Shown here: positions 1 to 9,092 of the stretch, piece after piece
How positions within the stretch are numbered: the stretch's first letter is position 1
Layout: each line of letters begins with the position of its first letter
NCBI RefSeq assembly: GCF_026153515.1
Contig: NZ_CP110644.1
Location: forward strand, 4,431,501 to 4,495,500
DNA length: 64,000 nucleotides
Direction: 5' to 3'
Source: Pseudomonas sp. KU26590
GTDB lineage: Bacteria; Pseudomonadota; Gammaproteobacteria; Pseudomonadales; Pseudomonadaceae
Program-made: the position numbers and the translations under genes
Notes under the pieces: model-generated
What the model saw: only the letters and a program-made list of their open reading frames with translations
Database searches by the model: none
What the model was told of the DNA's origin: nothing

Positions 1-347
1 AGGCCCACCACCAAACCCATGGCGAGCGCGGCCGAAACGCCGAGAAACACGCTGTCGGTGTCACGTATGACGATGGCCGCGATCACCCCGGAGCACGCCA
101 GCACCGAACCGACCGACAGGTCAAAATGCCCGGATGCCAGGCAGTAGAGCATGGTGCAGGCGGCGATGCCGACCGTTGAAATCGCCAGGCCCAGGCCGCG
201 CATGTTCAGCGGCGACATGAAGTTGTCGATCAGCAGGGCACAGAGCACAAAAATGCCCAGGGCGGCCATCAGCATGGCCCAGTCGTCGACGAATCGACGC
301 AGGTTCATGCCTTGGCGGGGAGCCGTCAGGCTGGATTCGGTAGACAT
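1..347 (-). CDS. araH: L-arabinose ABC transporter permease AraH (3' part outside window)
   Basis: Inner-membrane permease subunit of a high-affinity sugar ABC importer. Only the first ~115 residues are in the window; the gene runs off the left edge. The N-terminus has a short cytoplasmic stretch, a hydrophobic segment (AMLMAALGIFVLCALLI), then the block NMRGLGLAIS followed by CLASGHFDLSVGSVLACSG, which closely resembles what I recall of E. coli AraH and the ribose-type permease family. The ATG is at 347. The gene lies 58 bp downstream of araG and is the last visible member of araF-araG-araH. RbsC/XylH relatives are the alternative, but the pairing with AraF and AraG makes arabinose the best reading. 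Confidence 0.9.
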   Translation of the reverse strand, partial: MSTESSLTAPRQGMNLRRFVDDWAMLMAALGIFVLCALLIDNFMSPLNMRGLGLAISTVGIAACTMLYCLASGHFDLSVGSVLACSGVIAAIVIRDTDSVFLGVSAALAMGLVVG

Positions 348-405
348 ACGCACCTCGTTCTTATTTTTCATAGCCAGGTTTTGATAACCAAGTTCATAGC
401 CGGGT

Positions 406-1935
406 TTAGCCGCGGGTACGCGGCAATGCCAGCTGCAGCAGGCGCTGCTCGTTGGCTTCTTCGCGGGACAACTCGCCGGTGATGGCGCCTTCACTCATGA
501 CCAGAATGCGATCGGAAATGCCCATTACCTCCATCAGGTCGCTGGACACCACGATGACCGCGATGCCGTCGGCGGCAAGGTTGTGGATGATCTGGTAGAT
601 CTCTGATTTCGCGCCGATGTCGATGCCACGGGTGGGCTCGTCCAGCAGCAGCACTTTCATCGGCATCGACAGCCAGCGGCCCAGAATGGCCTTCTGCTGA
701 TTGCCGCCCGACAGAAACAGCATCTGCTGCTCGGGCGAAGGCGTCTTGACGTTCATCGATTTGATCTGGTGTTTGGCGTTGTCCCGCTCCCAGCGTCCCT
801 GAATCAGGCAACCGAGGCTGACGTGGCGAGGCCGCGCACCAATGTTGATGTTCTCGGCGACGCTGGAGAGCGGCACGATGCCTTCTTTCTTGCGGTCTTC
901 CGGGCACAGCAGAATGCCGGCGTCGATGGCGTCACGGGGTGAACGCAGGTTCAGCGGTTTGCCTTCCAGTTGCAAGGTACCGGCCTGACTGCGCGTCAGC
1001 CCCGACAGCATGCGGAACATTTCGGTCCGACCGGCGCCCACCAGGCCGAAGAAGCCGAGGATCTCGCCCTTCTCCACCGCAAAACTGGCGGGCTCCTGCA
1101 GGCCGGGGCCCATCAGGCCGGTCACGCGCAGGCTCGACCCCTGATGCTGACGCGGCCGATAGTTGTAGATGTCCTGAATGTCGCGCCCGACCATGCAGGT
1201 CACGAGGCGATCATGGTCCAGCTCGGCCATGTCTTCGAAAGTGCGCACGAAACGCCCGTCTTTGAACACGGTCACGGCGTCACAGACGCGGAAGATTTCT
1301 TCCATGCGGTGGGAAACGTAAAGGATGACCCGACCTTCGTCACGCAGCCGGGTGATGATCGCCATCAGCCGATCAATCTCCCGCGCCGACAGGCTACTGG
1401 TGGGTTCGTCAAAGGCGATGACGTGGGCGTTACGCGACATGGCCTTGGCGATTTCCACCAGTTGCCGCTGCCCCAGGGAGAGATCACCCAGGCGGGTGTT
1501 CGGGTCGATCTCGTCGGCCAGGCCTTTGAGCAGTTCCCGCGCCCGGCGAACCATGGCCCGACGGTTGATCATGCCCCAGCGATTGGGCATGTGGCCGAGC
1601 AGCAGGTTTTCCGCCACCGACATTTCCGGGACCAGGTGCAGTTCCTGGTGAATCACTGCCACGCCGGCCGCGATGCTGTCAGCGGTGGATTTGAACGCCA
1701 GATGCTGATCGCCGATCTGCAGATCGCCACTATTGGGCTGGTACGAGCCGCCGAGAATCTTCAGCAGCGTCGATTTACCCGCGCCGTTCTCGCCCATCAG
1801 CGCGTGAACACTGCCTGGCCGAGCTTCGAAATTGATGTCCGACAGCGCCTTCACACCGGGGAAGGTTTTGCCGATCCCGTTGAAGCGCAGGCTGCCGCCG
1901 TGCTGAACCTGTTGCTGAACCGATGCCTGTTGCAT
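406..1935 (-). CDS. araG: L-arabinose ABC transporter ATP-binding protein AraG
   Basis: Cytoplasmic double-domain ATPase that powers arabinose import with AraF and AraH. About 509 residues, close to the family length. The first nucleotide-binding domain has Walker A GENGAGKST at residues 48-56 and a LSLGQ signature before the Walker B region IAFDEPTSS. The second domain carries LSGGNQQK and LLLDEPTRGID, typical of sugar ATPases in which the second Walker A is degenerate. A longer reading frame starts 27 bp upstream, but the ATG at 1935 has GGAGG about 7 bp before it and gives MQQ like the E. coli protein, so I chose it. It follows araF by 93 bp in the same operon. Confidence 0.95.
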   Translation of the reverse strand: MQQASVQQQVQHGGSLRFNGIGKTFPGVKALSDINFEARPGSVHALMGENGAGKSTLLKILGGSYQPNSGDLQIGDQHLAFKSTADSIAAGVAVIHQELHLVPEMSVAENLLLGHMPNRWGMINRRAMVRRARELLKGLADEIDPNTRLGDLSLGQRQLVEIAKAMSRNAHVIAFDEPTSSLSAREIDRLMAIITRLRDEGRVILYVSHRMEEIFRVCDAVTVFKDGRFVRTFEDMAELDHDRLVTCMVGRDIQDIYNYRPRQHQGSSLRVTGLMGPGLQEPASFAVEKGEILGFFGLVGAGRTEMFRMLSGLTRSQAGTLQLEGKPLNLRSPRDAIDAGILLCPEDRKKEGIVPLSSVAENINIGARPRHVSLGCLIQGRWERDNAKHQIKSMNVKTPSPEQQMLFLSGGNQQKAILGRWLSMPMKVLLLDEPTRGIDIGAKSEIYQIIHNLAADGIAVIVVSSDLMEVMGISDRILVMSEGAITGELSREEANEQRLLQLALPRTRG

Positions 1936-2028
1936 GAACCACCTCCACCCCGCCCCACCCATGCCGGGTGGAACGGGGCCTTGCAGATATCCGCCTGAGA
2001 GCCAGGCGTCCCGACTCGACTGCCGCGC

Positions 2029-3039
2029 TTACTTGTACAGACCGATCTTGGTCAGCACTTCCTTGAAGTTGGCACGGGTGATCAGCGTCACGTCGTCCAT
2101 CGCGGTGTATTTCGCAGGCTCTTTGCCGGTGGTGACCCACTCGTACATCTGCAGGGCGGTGTTGTAGCCCTCTTTGTCAGGGCTGGGCAGCATCGACCCG
2201 AAGAAGCCGCTTTCCTTCTTCTTCAGCTCGTCGATGGCGTCAGTACCGTTGATGCCGATGCCGATAACGTTGGCCGGCGCGAAGCCTGCGCCCGCTGTGG
2301 CACGCACGCCGCCCAGAACGGTGTTGTCGTTCATGCCGCCGACGATGAGGTTTTTCGCCCCGCTTGGCAGTTTCGGAAGGGCAGCGCCGGTGGAATCCAT
2401 GCTGCCCGGCACGTCGAGGGTTTTCTGCGGCGCGAAGAGGATGTGATCCTCAGGCAAACCGGCTTTCTTCAACGCATCCACCGAACCGTCGGTGCGCTTC
2501 TTGCCGGTGTCCAACTCATTGTAGGTGTTGATGATCGCGTAGGTTTCTTTCCAGTCCCAGTTGCGATTCTTCGCTTCGTCGGCCATGGCAGCGCCCTGTT
2601 TCTGGCCGACTTCAAACGCCGCCATGCCCAGGTACGGCACGTCTTCCATGAACTTGCCTTTGGCGTCGACGAAACGGTCATCGACAGCCATGACTTTCAG
2701 ACCATTGGCTTTGGCTTTGGCGACGATGGACGGGCCGAGGGAGACGTCGGGCGGGCAGATGACAAACCCTTTGGCGCCGTTGGCGGCAAGGCTGTCGATG
2801 GCAGAGAGGGTTTTTTCACCGTCGGGAACGGCAATCTTGATGACTTCGAAACCGTGGTCCTTACCGGCCTTTTCGGCAAACTGCCATTCGGTCTGGAACC
2901 AGGGCTCTTCAGCCTGCTTGACCAGGAAACCGATCTTGACCTTGTCGGCATCAGCGGCGGATACACCGGCGCTCATGCCAAGAATGGCGGTGGCAACAGC
3001 AGCACAGCACAGGGAACGAATCCCGTGGCGACTCAACAT
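2029..3039 (-). CDS. araF: L-arabinose-binding periplasmic protein AraF
   Basis: Periplasmic solute-binding protein that captures L-arabinose and delivers it to AraGH. 336 residues. A signal peptide occupies residues 1-28, with likely cleavage after VSA. The mature start KIGFLVKQAEEPWFQTEW, the hinge and ligand-pocket stretches IKIAVPDGEKTL, NELDTGKKRT and GGMNDNTVLGGVRA, and FFGSMLPSPD all follow E. coli AraF as I remember it, which makes arabinose rather than ribose or xylose the expected ligand. The start at 3039 has AAGGAG a few bases upstream. First gene of araFGH. Confidence 0.95.
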   Translation of the reverse strand: MLSRHGIRSLCCAAVATAILGMSAGVSAADADKVKIGFLVKQAEEPWFQTEWQFAEKAGKDHGFEVIKIAVPDGEKTLSAIDSLAANGAKGFVICPPDVSLGPSIVAKAKANGLKVMAVDDRFVDAKGKFMEDVPYLGMAAFEVGQKQGAAMADEAKNRNWDWKETYAIINTYNELDTGKKRTDGSVDALKKAGLPEDHILFAPQKTLDVPGSMDSTGAALPKLPSGAKNLIVGGMNDNTVLGGVRATAGAGFAPANVIGIGINGTDAIDELKKKESGFFGSMLPSPDKEGYNTALQMYEWVTTGKEPAKYTAMDDVTLITRANFKEVLTKIGLYK

Positions 3040-3203
3040 AGCTAACTCCTTATTTTTATTGACTAGCTACAGCGTTCAGCAGTGAGTGTCGGGGCGGTAT
3101 GCAGGTGAAAACAGCGCAGGCCGCTCGACTGAAAACAGTCATATCATATTATCAATGAAGCCTATGTAACCGAGTGTCACACCTCACCGGCACAGGGTTT
3201 GGG
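3040..3203 (-). promoter_or_regulatory. araF upstream region
   Basis: This gap separates araF from the upstream lactonase gene on the same strand. It contains a noticeably AT-rich stretch near 3138-3158 (CATATCATATTATCAATG) that could hold a promoter or operator for araFGH. I could not match it to the FadR-subfamily operator pattern seen upstream of the local gntR gene, so the assignment is weak. Transcription from the lactonase gene is the alternative. Confidence 0.3.
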
Positions 3204-4082
3204 TCACCCCGCAAAGCGGTGCGAGGCCATACCCTTGACGCCGATTTCCATCTGAATTACGGACCCATCCAGCTCCAGCGCGCCCTCTGCAGGCCGCGCG
3301 CTGGTCACAAACAAAGTGCTCATGTCCGGCCCGCCGAACACGCAGCTGGTCGGGTGACTGACCGGCAGTTCGACGATTCGATCAACGCTGCCATCGGGGG
3401 CGAAGCGGATCAGGCAACCGCCACCCCAGCGGGCATTCCAGACAAAACCGTCTTCGTCCATCGCCGAACCATCGGGTGCGCCGCGGGAATGCTCATGGGC
3501 CCAGACTTCGCGGTCGCCCAACGAGTGATCGTCGTTGATCGGGTAGCGATAGATCACGCCGTCCAGGGTGTCGGCGGTAAGCACGGCGGAATCGGTTTCC
3601 GGCCAGACCAGGGTGTTGACGATGCCCTGCCCGTTCAGCAAAGCCGCGACCGAGCCATCGCCGTCGACGCGGTACAGCCCGCCCGAGCGGCGCTCGATCG
3701 GCAGGTCGCCGCCCTCCTCGTCAAGGTTGTTCTGCATGGTCCCCAGCCACAGCCGACCCTGCCGGTCGCAACGGGCTTCGTTGGCACGGTTGCCCGCCAC
3801 GGGATCGGCGGCACACAGTAGAGAAATAACAGGTTGATGGGACGCGGAATCGAGGTCCAGACGATGGACGCCGCTGGCGAGGGTGACCAGCGCGTCACCT
3901 TTCGTGGTGGGTATGAAGGCGGAAACCGGCTCGTTGAACTGCCAGTGGGACAGCCTGCCGGCGTGAAGGCGCAGCGCGCGGAAGCCAGCGATATCAACCC
4001 AGTACAACGCCTGGTGGGCAGGGTCCCAGAACGGCCCTTCGGCCAATTTGAAACGCTGGTCGCAGACCGGCAGCCATTTCAT
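3204..4082 (-). CDS. SMP-30/gluconolactonase-family lactonase, probable L-arabinolactonase
   Basis: Six-bladed beta-propeller lactonase of the SMP-30/regucalcin family, 292 residues from the ATG at 4082 (AGGAAA about 9 bp upstream; the longer reading frame to 4121 lacks this). The expected metal ligands are visible: Glu in LAEGPFWD, Asn in RANEARCDRQGRLWLGTM and Asp in GAPDGSAMDEDGFVWNARW. The family opens sugar lactones to sugar acids. Between an L-arabinose importer and a sugar-acid type GntR repressor, the likely substrate is L-arabino-lactone produced by a dehydrogenase encoded elsewhere. Substrate is inference; gluconolactone or another aldonolactone is possible. Confidence 0.85.
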   Translation of the reverse strand: MKWLPVCDQRFKLAEGPFWDPAHQALYWVDIAGFRALRLHAGRLSHWQFNEPVSAFIPTTKGDALVTLASGVHRLDLDSASHQPVISLLCAADPVAGNRANEARCDRQGRLWLGTMQNNLDEEGGDLPIERRSGGLYRVDGDGSVAALLNGQGIVNTLVWPETDSAVLTADTLDGVIYRYPINDDHSLGDREVWAHEHSRGAPDGSAMDEDGFVWNARWGGGCLIRFAPDGSVDRIVELPVSHPTSCVFGGPDMSTLFVTSARPAEGALELDGSVIQMEIGVKGMASHRFAG

Positions 4083-4161
4083 GGAAAATTTCCTGCTTAT
4101 TATTGTAGGTCCGTGAGCCACTCAAAAAGCTCACCTGCGAAACATCACACTGGGCCAGTCG

Positions 4162-4869
4162 TCAAGTGCGCGATAACGGTTGTTCCCGAGAACGGGCCAT
4201 CACTTCACCGGCGTTTTCAATCAAACTCATGCAGGCCCAGACACCCCGCGCCGAATCCCGGTTGGCGATGGCGTCCGCCAGATCCTTGTGCAACGGCAAG
4301 GTTCTGCCCAGCTCACCGGGCACCGCCGATGACACTTCAAACGAGATCGCCAGCAAAGCGCCCAGTGCCGGCAGCATCTGCTCAATGAACTGGTTATGGC
4401 TCGCCGCGAGCACCGCTTCATGGAAGCGCTGATCCGCAGCGTTGTAATCACCCAGGTCCGCCACACTGGCCTCAAGCCCCTGATAATTGGCCTGGATCCT
4501 GGCAATCTGCTCCGGCGTCGCCCTTTCACAGGCCCAACGCACGGCCATCGGTTCAATGGCGCGTCTCAAATCCAGCAGGTCCAGCACAAAACTTTCCGGC
4601 AGGCCCTTCGCCGCCAGCCAGCCCACCACTTGTGGGTCAAACAGATTCCAGCTGCGCACCGGCAATACCCGCGTGCCCACCTTGGGCCCGACCTCCAGTA
4701 ACCCTTTGGCCACCAGTGTTTTGATGGCCTCGCGAATCACCGTACGGCTGACCCCGAATTCTTCACCCAACGCCGCTTCAACCTTCAGCGACTGCCCCGG
4801 CACCACATTCCCTTGAGCAATCCAGGCTCCCAGGCGGTTTACCGTCGACGCGTGAAAACTGCTGCTCAT
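4162..4869 (-). CDS. GntR-family regulator with FCD domain, probable repressor of the arabinose module
   Basis: 235-residue FadR-subfamily transcription factor. The N-terminal winged helix-turn-helix contains EEFGVSRTVIREAIKTLVAKGLLE around residues 31-55. The all-helical FCD ligand/metal-binding domain follows, with LRRAIEP, a QRFHEAVLAASHNQF stretch and a C-terminal HKDLADAI segment that supply the usual Asp/His metal ligands. It is the first gene of the - strand cluster leading to the lactonase and araFGH, and is divergent from the aldose epimerase gene. The intergenic region carries motifs matching the FadR-subfamily operator pattern (5004-5014 and 5077-5087), so it probably controls both directions and responds to an arabinose-derived acid. 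Confidence 0.85.
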   Translation of the reverse strand: MSSSFHASTVNRLGAWIAQGNVVPGQSLKVEAALGEEFGVSRTVIREAIKTLVAKGLLEVGPKVGTRVLPVRSWNLFDPQVVGWLAAKGLPESFVLDLLDLRRAIEPMAVRWACERATPEQIARIQANYQGLEASVADLGDYNAADQRFHEAVLAASHNQFIEQMLPALGALLAISFEVSSAVPGELGRTLPLHKDLADAIANRDSARGVWACMSLIENAGEVMARSREQPLSRT

Positions 4870-5003
4870 TGATCCGCCCCTGTTTGCGGTGTGTTCCGCA
4901 AATAGAGGCTAATGATCATACGATTAGGCGTCAACCGCCTGTACAGACGGGCAATCCTGGGCTAGACCTTCCCGCATCGGACAGCAGACTGCCTTTCGCC
5001 AAA

Positions 5004-5014
5004 TAGTATTACAA
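5004..5014. promoter_or_regulatory. Putative FCD-GntR operator 1
   Basis: TAGTATTACAA fits the FadR-subfamily consensus TNGTNNNACNA exactly and sits inside a near-palindrome AAATAGTATTACAATTT (5001-5017). Likely bound by the adjacent GntR regulator. Confidence 0.5.
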
Positions 5015-5076
5015 TTTATTTTTAAAGCGAGTGATTTTGATCTATAACTCGAAATATCAGGGCTATCCAGATCAAA

Positions 5077-5087
5077 TAGTATGACCA
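5077..5087. promoter_or_regulatory. Putative FCD-GntR operator 2
   Basis: TAGTATGACCA is a second exact match to TNGTNNNACNA, 73 bp from the first and 130 bp before the epimerase start. Paired sites would suit co-operative repression or looping. Confidence 0.45.
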
Positions 5088-5216
5088 ATCACCGAGCACC
5101 GCGCCGTCACGCTGTCGCGACGGTCGCAGCGCTCAGAGCAGCAAGGGTGCTCACTTCAGAGCACATCCATAAAACGCCCGTAAAAACGTGCGCATAAAAA
5201 CAAAAGGATCGACGCA

Positions 5217-6359
5217 ATGAGAAAGACGCTTATACCTGCCCTGGGCCTGTCGCTGATGGCCGCCGCCCTGCAAGTGCACGCTGCCGGACTGTCCACCGAA
5301 CACGGCGCGTTCGGCAAACTCGCCGATGGCACCCCGGTCGAGAAATACACCCTGCGCAATAGCCAGGGCATGCAGGCTACCGTGATCACCTACGGCGGCA
5401 CGCTGCAGTCGCTGCTGGTGCCGGACAAGCACGGCAAGGCTGAGGACGTGGTCCTGGGCTTCGATGATGTGGACGGTTACGTCAATGGCACCGCATTTTT
5501 CGGCGCCACCATCGGCCGCTTCGGCAATCGCCTGGCAGGCGGCAAGTTCTCTCTGGATGGCAAGAGCTATCAGGTGCCGCTGAACGACAAGACCAACTCA
5601 CTGCATGGCGGCCCGAAAGGCTTCGACAAACAGATCTGGAAGGCTCAGGAGGTCAAGGACAAAGGCTCGGTCGGGGTCAAGCTGACCTACGTTTCGGTCG
5701 ATGGCGAGATGGGCTTCCCCGGTACGCTGAAAACCGAGGTCACCTACAGCCTGAACGACAAGAACGAGTTGCGCATTCAGTACCACGCGACGACGGACAA
5801 ACCGACCGTCCTCAACCTCACCAACCACAGCTACTTCAACCTGGCCGGCGCTGGCAACGGTGACATCCTTGACCAGGTGGCCGTAGTGCACGCCGCACAC
5901 TACACGCCGGTCAACGAGACGCTGATCCCGACAGGTGAGCTGCCGCCAGTGGCCGGCACACCCTTTGACTTCCTCAAGCCTGTCGCCTTCGGCAAGCGCA
6001 TCCGTGAAGACAACGCACAGCTGAAGTTTGCAGAAGCGACTCAAGGCGGCTACGACCACAACTGGGTGCTCGACACCAAGGGCAAGCTGTCGAATCTGGC
6101 GGCGGATGTGGTCGATCCTAAGTCGGGTCGCCGTTTGCAGCTGTTTACCACCGAGCCTGGCGTTCAGCTGTACACGGGCAACTTCCTAGACGGCACTGTC
6201 AAAGGCAAGGGCGGCAAGATCTACCCGCACTGGGGCGCATTCACGCTGGAGACCCAGCACTACCCGGACTCGCCTAACCAGCCAGCCTTCCCTTCCACGC
6301 GCCTGGACCCAGGCAAGGCCTACACCCAGACCACTGTGTTCAAATTCCTGAACAAGTGA
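5217..6359 (+). CDS. galM: Aldose 1-epimerase (mutarotase) with signal peptide
   Basis: Interconverts alpha and beta anomers of aldoses. 380 residues with an N-terminal signal peptide (residues 1-22, cleavage near VHA-A), so it should act in the periplasm, unlike the cytoplasmic E. coli GalM. Family marks: FFGATIGRFGNRLAGGKF with the substrate-binding Arg, NSLHGGPKGFD, the catalytic His in LTNHSYFNLAG and the catalytic Glu in FTLETQHYPDSPNQP near the C-terminus. It is transcribed away from the gntR-lactonase-araFGH operon and probably shares its control, supplying the correct anomer for AraF or for a sugar dehydrogenase. Substrate preference for arabinose is inferred from context. Confidence 0.92.
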   Translation: MRKTLIPALGLSLMAAALQVHAAGLSTEHGAFGKLADGTPVEKYTLRNSQGMQATVITYGGTLQSLLVPDKHGKAEDVVLGFDDVDGYVNGTAFFGATIGRFGNRLAGGKFSLDGKSYQVPLNDKTNSLHGGPKGFDKQIWKAQEVKDKGSVGVKLTYVSVDGEMGFPGTLKTEVTYSLNDKNELRIQYHATTDKPTVLNLTNHSYFNLAGAGNGDILDQVAVVHAAHYTPVNETLIPTGELPPVAGTPFDFLKPVAFGKRIREDNAQLKFAEATQGGYDHNWVLDTKGKLSNLAADVVDPKSGRRLQLFTTEPGVQLYTGNFLDGTVKGKGGKIYPHWGAFTLETQHYPDSPNQPAFPSTRLDPGKAYTQTTVFKFLNK

Positions 6360-6619
6360 CCGTTTGAGTGTAAAAACGGCGCGGCAGGACGACTGCAAAG
6401 GTCGTCACTGCCGCACCGGACAGTGCTTGATGCCGCCATCGCGTCGCTGAAACCGCTCAAAACCGGGGGTTTGCCACTCATTTGTAAGGGTGGCTGACCG
6501 TTTACTCATCGTTCTGTACTAAAGCTAACCATTTGGCTTAGAACGGTAACTTCGAGTGAATTTTCCTGGCGGTGACGACTCAGTTACACAGAGAGTGACT
6601 GATAGGGAGGTTTGCAAGC

Positions 6620-6844
6620 GTGGCACAGTACAAGCACTTCAGAATCGATTACCTGCTGCACGGGAGCTACAAAAGCTTCTACATCAGCGCCGAAGTCATG
6701 GATAACGCATCCGCCTGGCACTGGGCTTCGGTGGATGCCGGGTTTGGTCAGATTCCCAAATACCGGTCGGACCGAGTCCCGAAAGTGACCAAGCCCAAAG
6801 CCGAGCAACTGGGTTTGACCGACGTCGAGTGGGCCGAGTCCTGA
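6620..6844 (+). CDS. Small conserved-looking hypothetical protein (74 aa, possibly DUF6555-like)
   Basis: 74-residue acidic/aromatic protein starting at a GTG with GGGAGG 9 bp upstream, a convincing ribosome binding site. It has no signal peptide or membrane segment. Notable stretches are FRIDYLLHGSYKSFYI, ASAWHWASVDAG and PKYRSDRVPKVTKPKAEQLG, reminiscent of a Pseudomonas-restricted family of small proteins that I believe is named DUF6555; I cannot confirm the match. It stands alone between the epimerase and the mtnP-like gene. Function unknown. Confidence 0.75.
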   Translation: MAQYKHFRIDYLLHGSYKSFYISAEVMDNASAWHWASVDAGFGQIPKYRSDRVPKVTKPKAEQLGLTDVEWAES

Positions 6845-6919
6845 TCAGCCGATCAGGCCCTTTGCTCTGCTGACTTATTCGCTGACCTGACACCTGACTT
6901 TTCCCGTGCGGAAATTGGC

Positions 6920-6953
6920 CTCGGCAGCGCGTCATTCTCGACGCGCTGCCGAG
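6920..6953. terminator. Perfect 14-bp stem-loop without T tract
   Basis: CTCGGCAGCGCGTC pairs perfectly with GACGCGCTGCCGAG around the loop ATTCTC. It lies ~75 bp after the 74-aa gene. No run of T follows on either strand, so it is not a standard intrinsic terminator; it may stabilise a 3' end or help Rho-dependent termination. Confidence 0.45.
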
Positions 6954-7112
6954 CAGTCCGACGCCTGATCTCCTCCTCGCTTTACCCCGCCCCTTCCAAG
7001 CCTGATCCGAAGAGAATTCTGACGATTAACCCGCTGGATCGGCGCCATTGGTAAACCTGATCATTAAACGACCATTGTCGCTAAAGCCATGCAACTACAG
7101 GCTTACAGAAAC

Positions 7113-7121
7113 TTATCCACA
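7113..7121 (+). promoter_or_regulatory. Isolated consensus DnaA box
   Basis: TTATCCACA equals the strong DnaA-box sequence (TTATNCACA). It is solitary apart from one degenerate inverted copy about 25 bp away, so it is not an origin; it could titrate DnaA or be coincidence. Confidence 0.4.
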
Positions 7122-7235
7122 GAGATATTCACGCTTTCCGTGGACAACTATTTCAACGATATAGCGTTGACTTTGTTGCCCTTTCCGGCCTAGCCAGCGT
7201 TGAGAGAAAGCCCTCCAATTCCACGATTTCCGGCC

Positions 7236-7985
<750 letters not shown>

Positions 7986-8999
7986 TTAATCGATCAAATG
8001 AGCAGCGCGCAAGGCGGTCAGCGCCGCCAGCCAGCGGGGATGCTGGCGGTATTCGGTGGACGCAATGCCCTGGCCACGCATTCTGTGCAACCGCGCCGCA
8101 GGAGGCAAAACCTTCAAGCGCTGGGCCGCGCTCAAGGCCAGCTCGGCCGCAGCGCGGTCGTTACAGACCAATCCCATGTCGCAACCTGCGGTAAGCGCCG
8201 CCTCGATACGGCTGGCGGCGTCACCCACGACATGGGCGCCTGCCATCGACAGGTCATCGCTGAAGATCACGCCATCGAAGCCCAGCTCGCCGCGCAGAAT
8301 GTCCTGCAGCCAGCGGCGGGAAAACCCCGCCGGCTGCGAGTCAACCTGGGGATAGATCACGTGGGCAGGCATGACCGCTGCCAGGTGTTTGCTCAAGCGC
8401 TGGAAAGGCACCAGGTCGTTGGCGCGAATCGTTTCCAGACTGCGCTCGTCATGGGGGATGGCCACATGAGAGTCAGCCTCGGCCCAGCCATGCCCGGGAA
8501 AATGCTTGCCCGTGGCGGCCATGCCTGCCGCATTCATGCCGCGGATGAACGCGCCCGCCAGTACCGCCGCCCGCTCAGGATCGCCTTCGAACGACCGGGT
8601 GCCGACGACCGCACTGCGTTGGTAGTCCAGATCCAGCACCGGCGCAAAGCTGAGGTCCAGCCCTACCGCCAACACTTCGGTTGCCATCAGCCAGCCGCAA
8701 TGCTCGGCGATGCTTTCTGCATTCGGATGACCGGCAATGGCGCGCATCGCCGGCAGCCGCACAAAACCCTGGCGCAGGCGCTGCACCCGGCCGCCCTCTT
8801 GATCGACAGCGAGCAGCAACTCGGGACGAATGGCACGAATGGACGCACAGAGCTCACGAATTTGCCGTGGGCTCTCGATGTTTCGCGCGAAAATGATCAG
8901 GCCGCCCACTTCGGGCTGACGCAGAAACTGACGGTCTTCGGAGGTCAGCCAGGTACCGGCGACGTCCACCATCAGGGAGCCTTGCAGGCCAGAACTCAT
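7986..8999 (-). CDS. nagZ: Beta-N-acetylhexosaminidase NagZ
   Basis: Cytoplasmic family 3 glycoside hydrolase that removes N-acetylglucosamine from anhydro-muropeptides during cell-wall recycling, so it influences AmpC induction. About 337 residues from the ATG at 8999, which has GAAGGA upstream; a TTG 18 bp earlier is less likely. Family features: the VDQEGGRVQRL substrate loop, the catalytic His in ATGKHFPGHGWAEADSH and the nucleophile Asp in FDGVIFSDDLSMAGA. It is encoded between psrA and the mtnP-like gene on the same strand, the conserved pseudomonad arrangement. Confidence 0.96.
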   Translation of the reverse strand: MSSGLQGSLMVDVAGTWLTSEDRQFLRQPEVGGLIIFARNIESPRQIRELCASIRAIRPELLLAVDQEGGRVQRLRQGFVRLPAMRAIAGHPNAESIAEHCGWLMATEVLAVGLDLSFAPVLDLDYQRSAVVGTRSFEGDPERAAVLAGAFIRGMNAAGMAATGKHFPGHGWAEADSHVAIPHDERSLETIRANDLVPFQRLSKHLAAVMPAHVIYPQVDSQPAGFSRRWLQDILRGELGFDGVIFSDDLSMAGAHVVGDAASRIEAALTAGCDMGLVCNDRAAAELALSAAQRLKVLPPAARLHRMRGQGIASTEYRQHPRWLAALTALRAAHLID

Positions 9000-9092
9000 A
9001 GGAAGATCCTTCAACAACCAATGCTCAGGCCGGCATGGTGAGGGATCGAAGGATGTGATGCAAATTACGCCACCGCCAGCCGGTGGCGCTGC

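Larger units (their letters stand above)
4870..5216. promoter_or_regulatory. Divergent control region between gntR and aldose epimerase
   Basis: A 347-bp gap without a gene. The gntR-proximal end holds TGATCATACGA at 4913-4923, whose reverse complement TCGTATGATCA is one base from the FadR-subfamily pattern TNGTNNNACNA. Two exact matches lie further on and are listed separately. The middle is AT-rich (AATTTATTTTTAAAG near 5013-5027) and may contain the promoters. No convincing ORF. Confidence 0.6.
6845..7235. other. Intergenic region with a long hairpin and a DnaA-like box
   Basis: No ORF with a plausible start. It holds a perfect 14-bp hairpin at 6920-6953 and TTATCCACA at 7113-7121, both listed separately. 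Near 7139-7148 CGTGGACAAC is a weaker inverted relative of the DnaA-box sequence. Confidence 0.6.

Noticed and set aside
7081..7160. Replication origin
   Set aside because: Only one consensus DnaA box and one weak copy; no box cluster, AT-rich unwinding element or dnaA/gidA neighbours.
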